DNA of 64,000 nucleotides from positions 558,001 to 622,000 of the forward strand of contig NZ_JACSQM010000001.1 in assembly GCF_014836645.1 (NCBI RefSeq), given 5' to 3'. A program made the translations under genes and the position numbers. Shown here in pieces: positions 63,902 to 64,000 of the stretch. The DNA comes from Fictibacillus norfolkensis. Lineage in GTDB: Bacteria; Bacillota; Bacilli; Bacillales; Fictibacillaceae. Under the pieces are notes generated by a model. That model was not told where the DNA came from, ran no database searches, and saw nothing but the letters and a program-made list of their open reading frames with translations. Numbering within the stretch: position 1 is the first letter of the stretch; every line of letters begins with the position of its first letter.

Positions 63902-64000
63902 GAAAGTACGTACACTTCTCACCCTGCTTGCTATCATACTCGGTGTCTCCTCCATGTTCGCCGTGATCAGTACCGTAGAGACCGCACAGGATGTAACGAC
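63864..64000 (+). CDS. FtsX-like ABC permease, N-terminal start (cut by window edge)
   Basis: The frame from ATG 63864 reads MLWQTSWRNLTRKKVRTLLT, then LLAIILGVSSMFAVIS, which is the typical N-terminus of FtsX/MacB permeases (cytoplasmic basic RNxxRxKxRTxLT, then the first membrane segment). GGAAGGAG lies nine bases upstream. Only about 45 codons are visible. It overlaps the 3' end of the ATPase gene by 38 bases. Confidence 0.85.
   Translation, partial: MLWQTSWRNLTRKKVRTLLTLLAIILGVSSMFAVISTVETAQDVT

Overview
The window looks like chromosomal DNA of a low-GC, endospore-forming Bacillaceae (Bacillus or Fictibacillus type; the genus is a guess). Support comes from the gene content: Crh and HPr kinase, a trp leader with a TRAP-binding site, a GerA-type germinant receptor operon, a Spo0E-like phosphatase, an RsbR-type STAS protein, YvlABCD, and a gene order that largely follows the Bacillus subtilis yvc/his/yvo/uvr region. 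The DNA carries many clear rho-independent terminators and strong GGAGG-type ribosome sites, and several genes start with TTG or GTG.

Layout. 1-1075 (minus): 5' part of trpE with attenuator, an 11-triplet TRAP site and promoter. 1606-5283 (minus): yvcI-rapZ-glmR-whiA-crh, a cell-envelope/carbon control operon. 5916-8582: trxB and a TPR protein. 8951-15410 (minus): complete hisZGDBHAF(IE) operon, with overlapping or abutting genes. 15483-23096: an insertion relative to the B. subtilis order (Ca2+/H+ antiporter, membrane TlpA-like protein, phosphatase, SRPBCC protein, GNAT, PutP, unknowns). 23186-27073 (minus): hprK-lgt-yvoD-ppaX-yvoF. 27149-30250: accessory stretch with a zinc-ribbon/S4-like gene behind a possible structured leader and a haloperoxidase-like gene between duplicated hairpins. 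30253-32303: yvlBCD and a YvlA-like gene. 33062-33217: remnant of a LuxR/NarL HTH. 33281-38149: uvrBA, with csbA and a TauE-type transporter nearby. 39752-44959: small Ser/Tyr/Lys-rich protein plus Hanks-type kinase, DUF2254, acetyltransferase, alkyltransferase-like protein, ABC-F. 45175-48695: TAXI-type TRAP transporter. 49058-50809: Fur-box-controlled ykuU-ykuV-dps. 50894-55943: TVP38, catE, moaA, csp, STAS and output-domain proteins. 56164-57302: LysR regulator and Spo0E-like gene. 57751-61795: gerA/gerB/gerC plus two tiny coupled ORFs. 61919-64000: zinc-ribbon protein, Sfp-type transferase, and an ABC transporter start behind a triple palindromic operator.

Functional links. HprK phosphorylates Crh (and HPr), PpaX removes the pyrophosphate made during HPr(Ser-P) dephosphorylation, and GlmR/RapZ/WhiA connect carbon status to envelope synthesis and division. 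The trp and his biosynthesis genes lie close together. YkuU, YkuV and Dps form an oxidative/iron stress set.

Non-coding structure is rich. There are eight copies or fragments of a MITE-like palindromic repeat in two subfamilies, three unrelated tandem arrays with exact 20- or 21-bp periods, three GGGGTC-type 13-bp palindromes, and a triple 17-bp operator with exact 23-bp spacing. The best candidates for undescribed biology are the leader RNA and its Zn/S4 gene, the triple operator, the kinase/basic-protein pair, the repeat families and the two tiny ger-operon ORFs.
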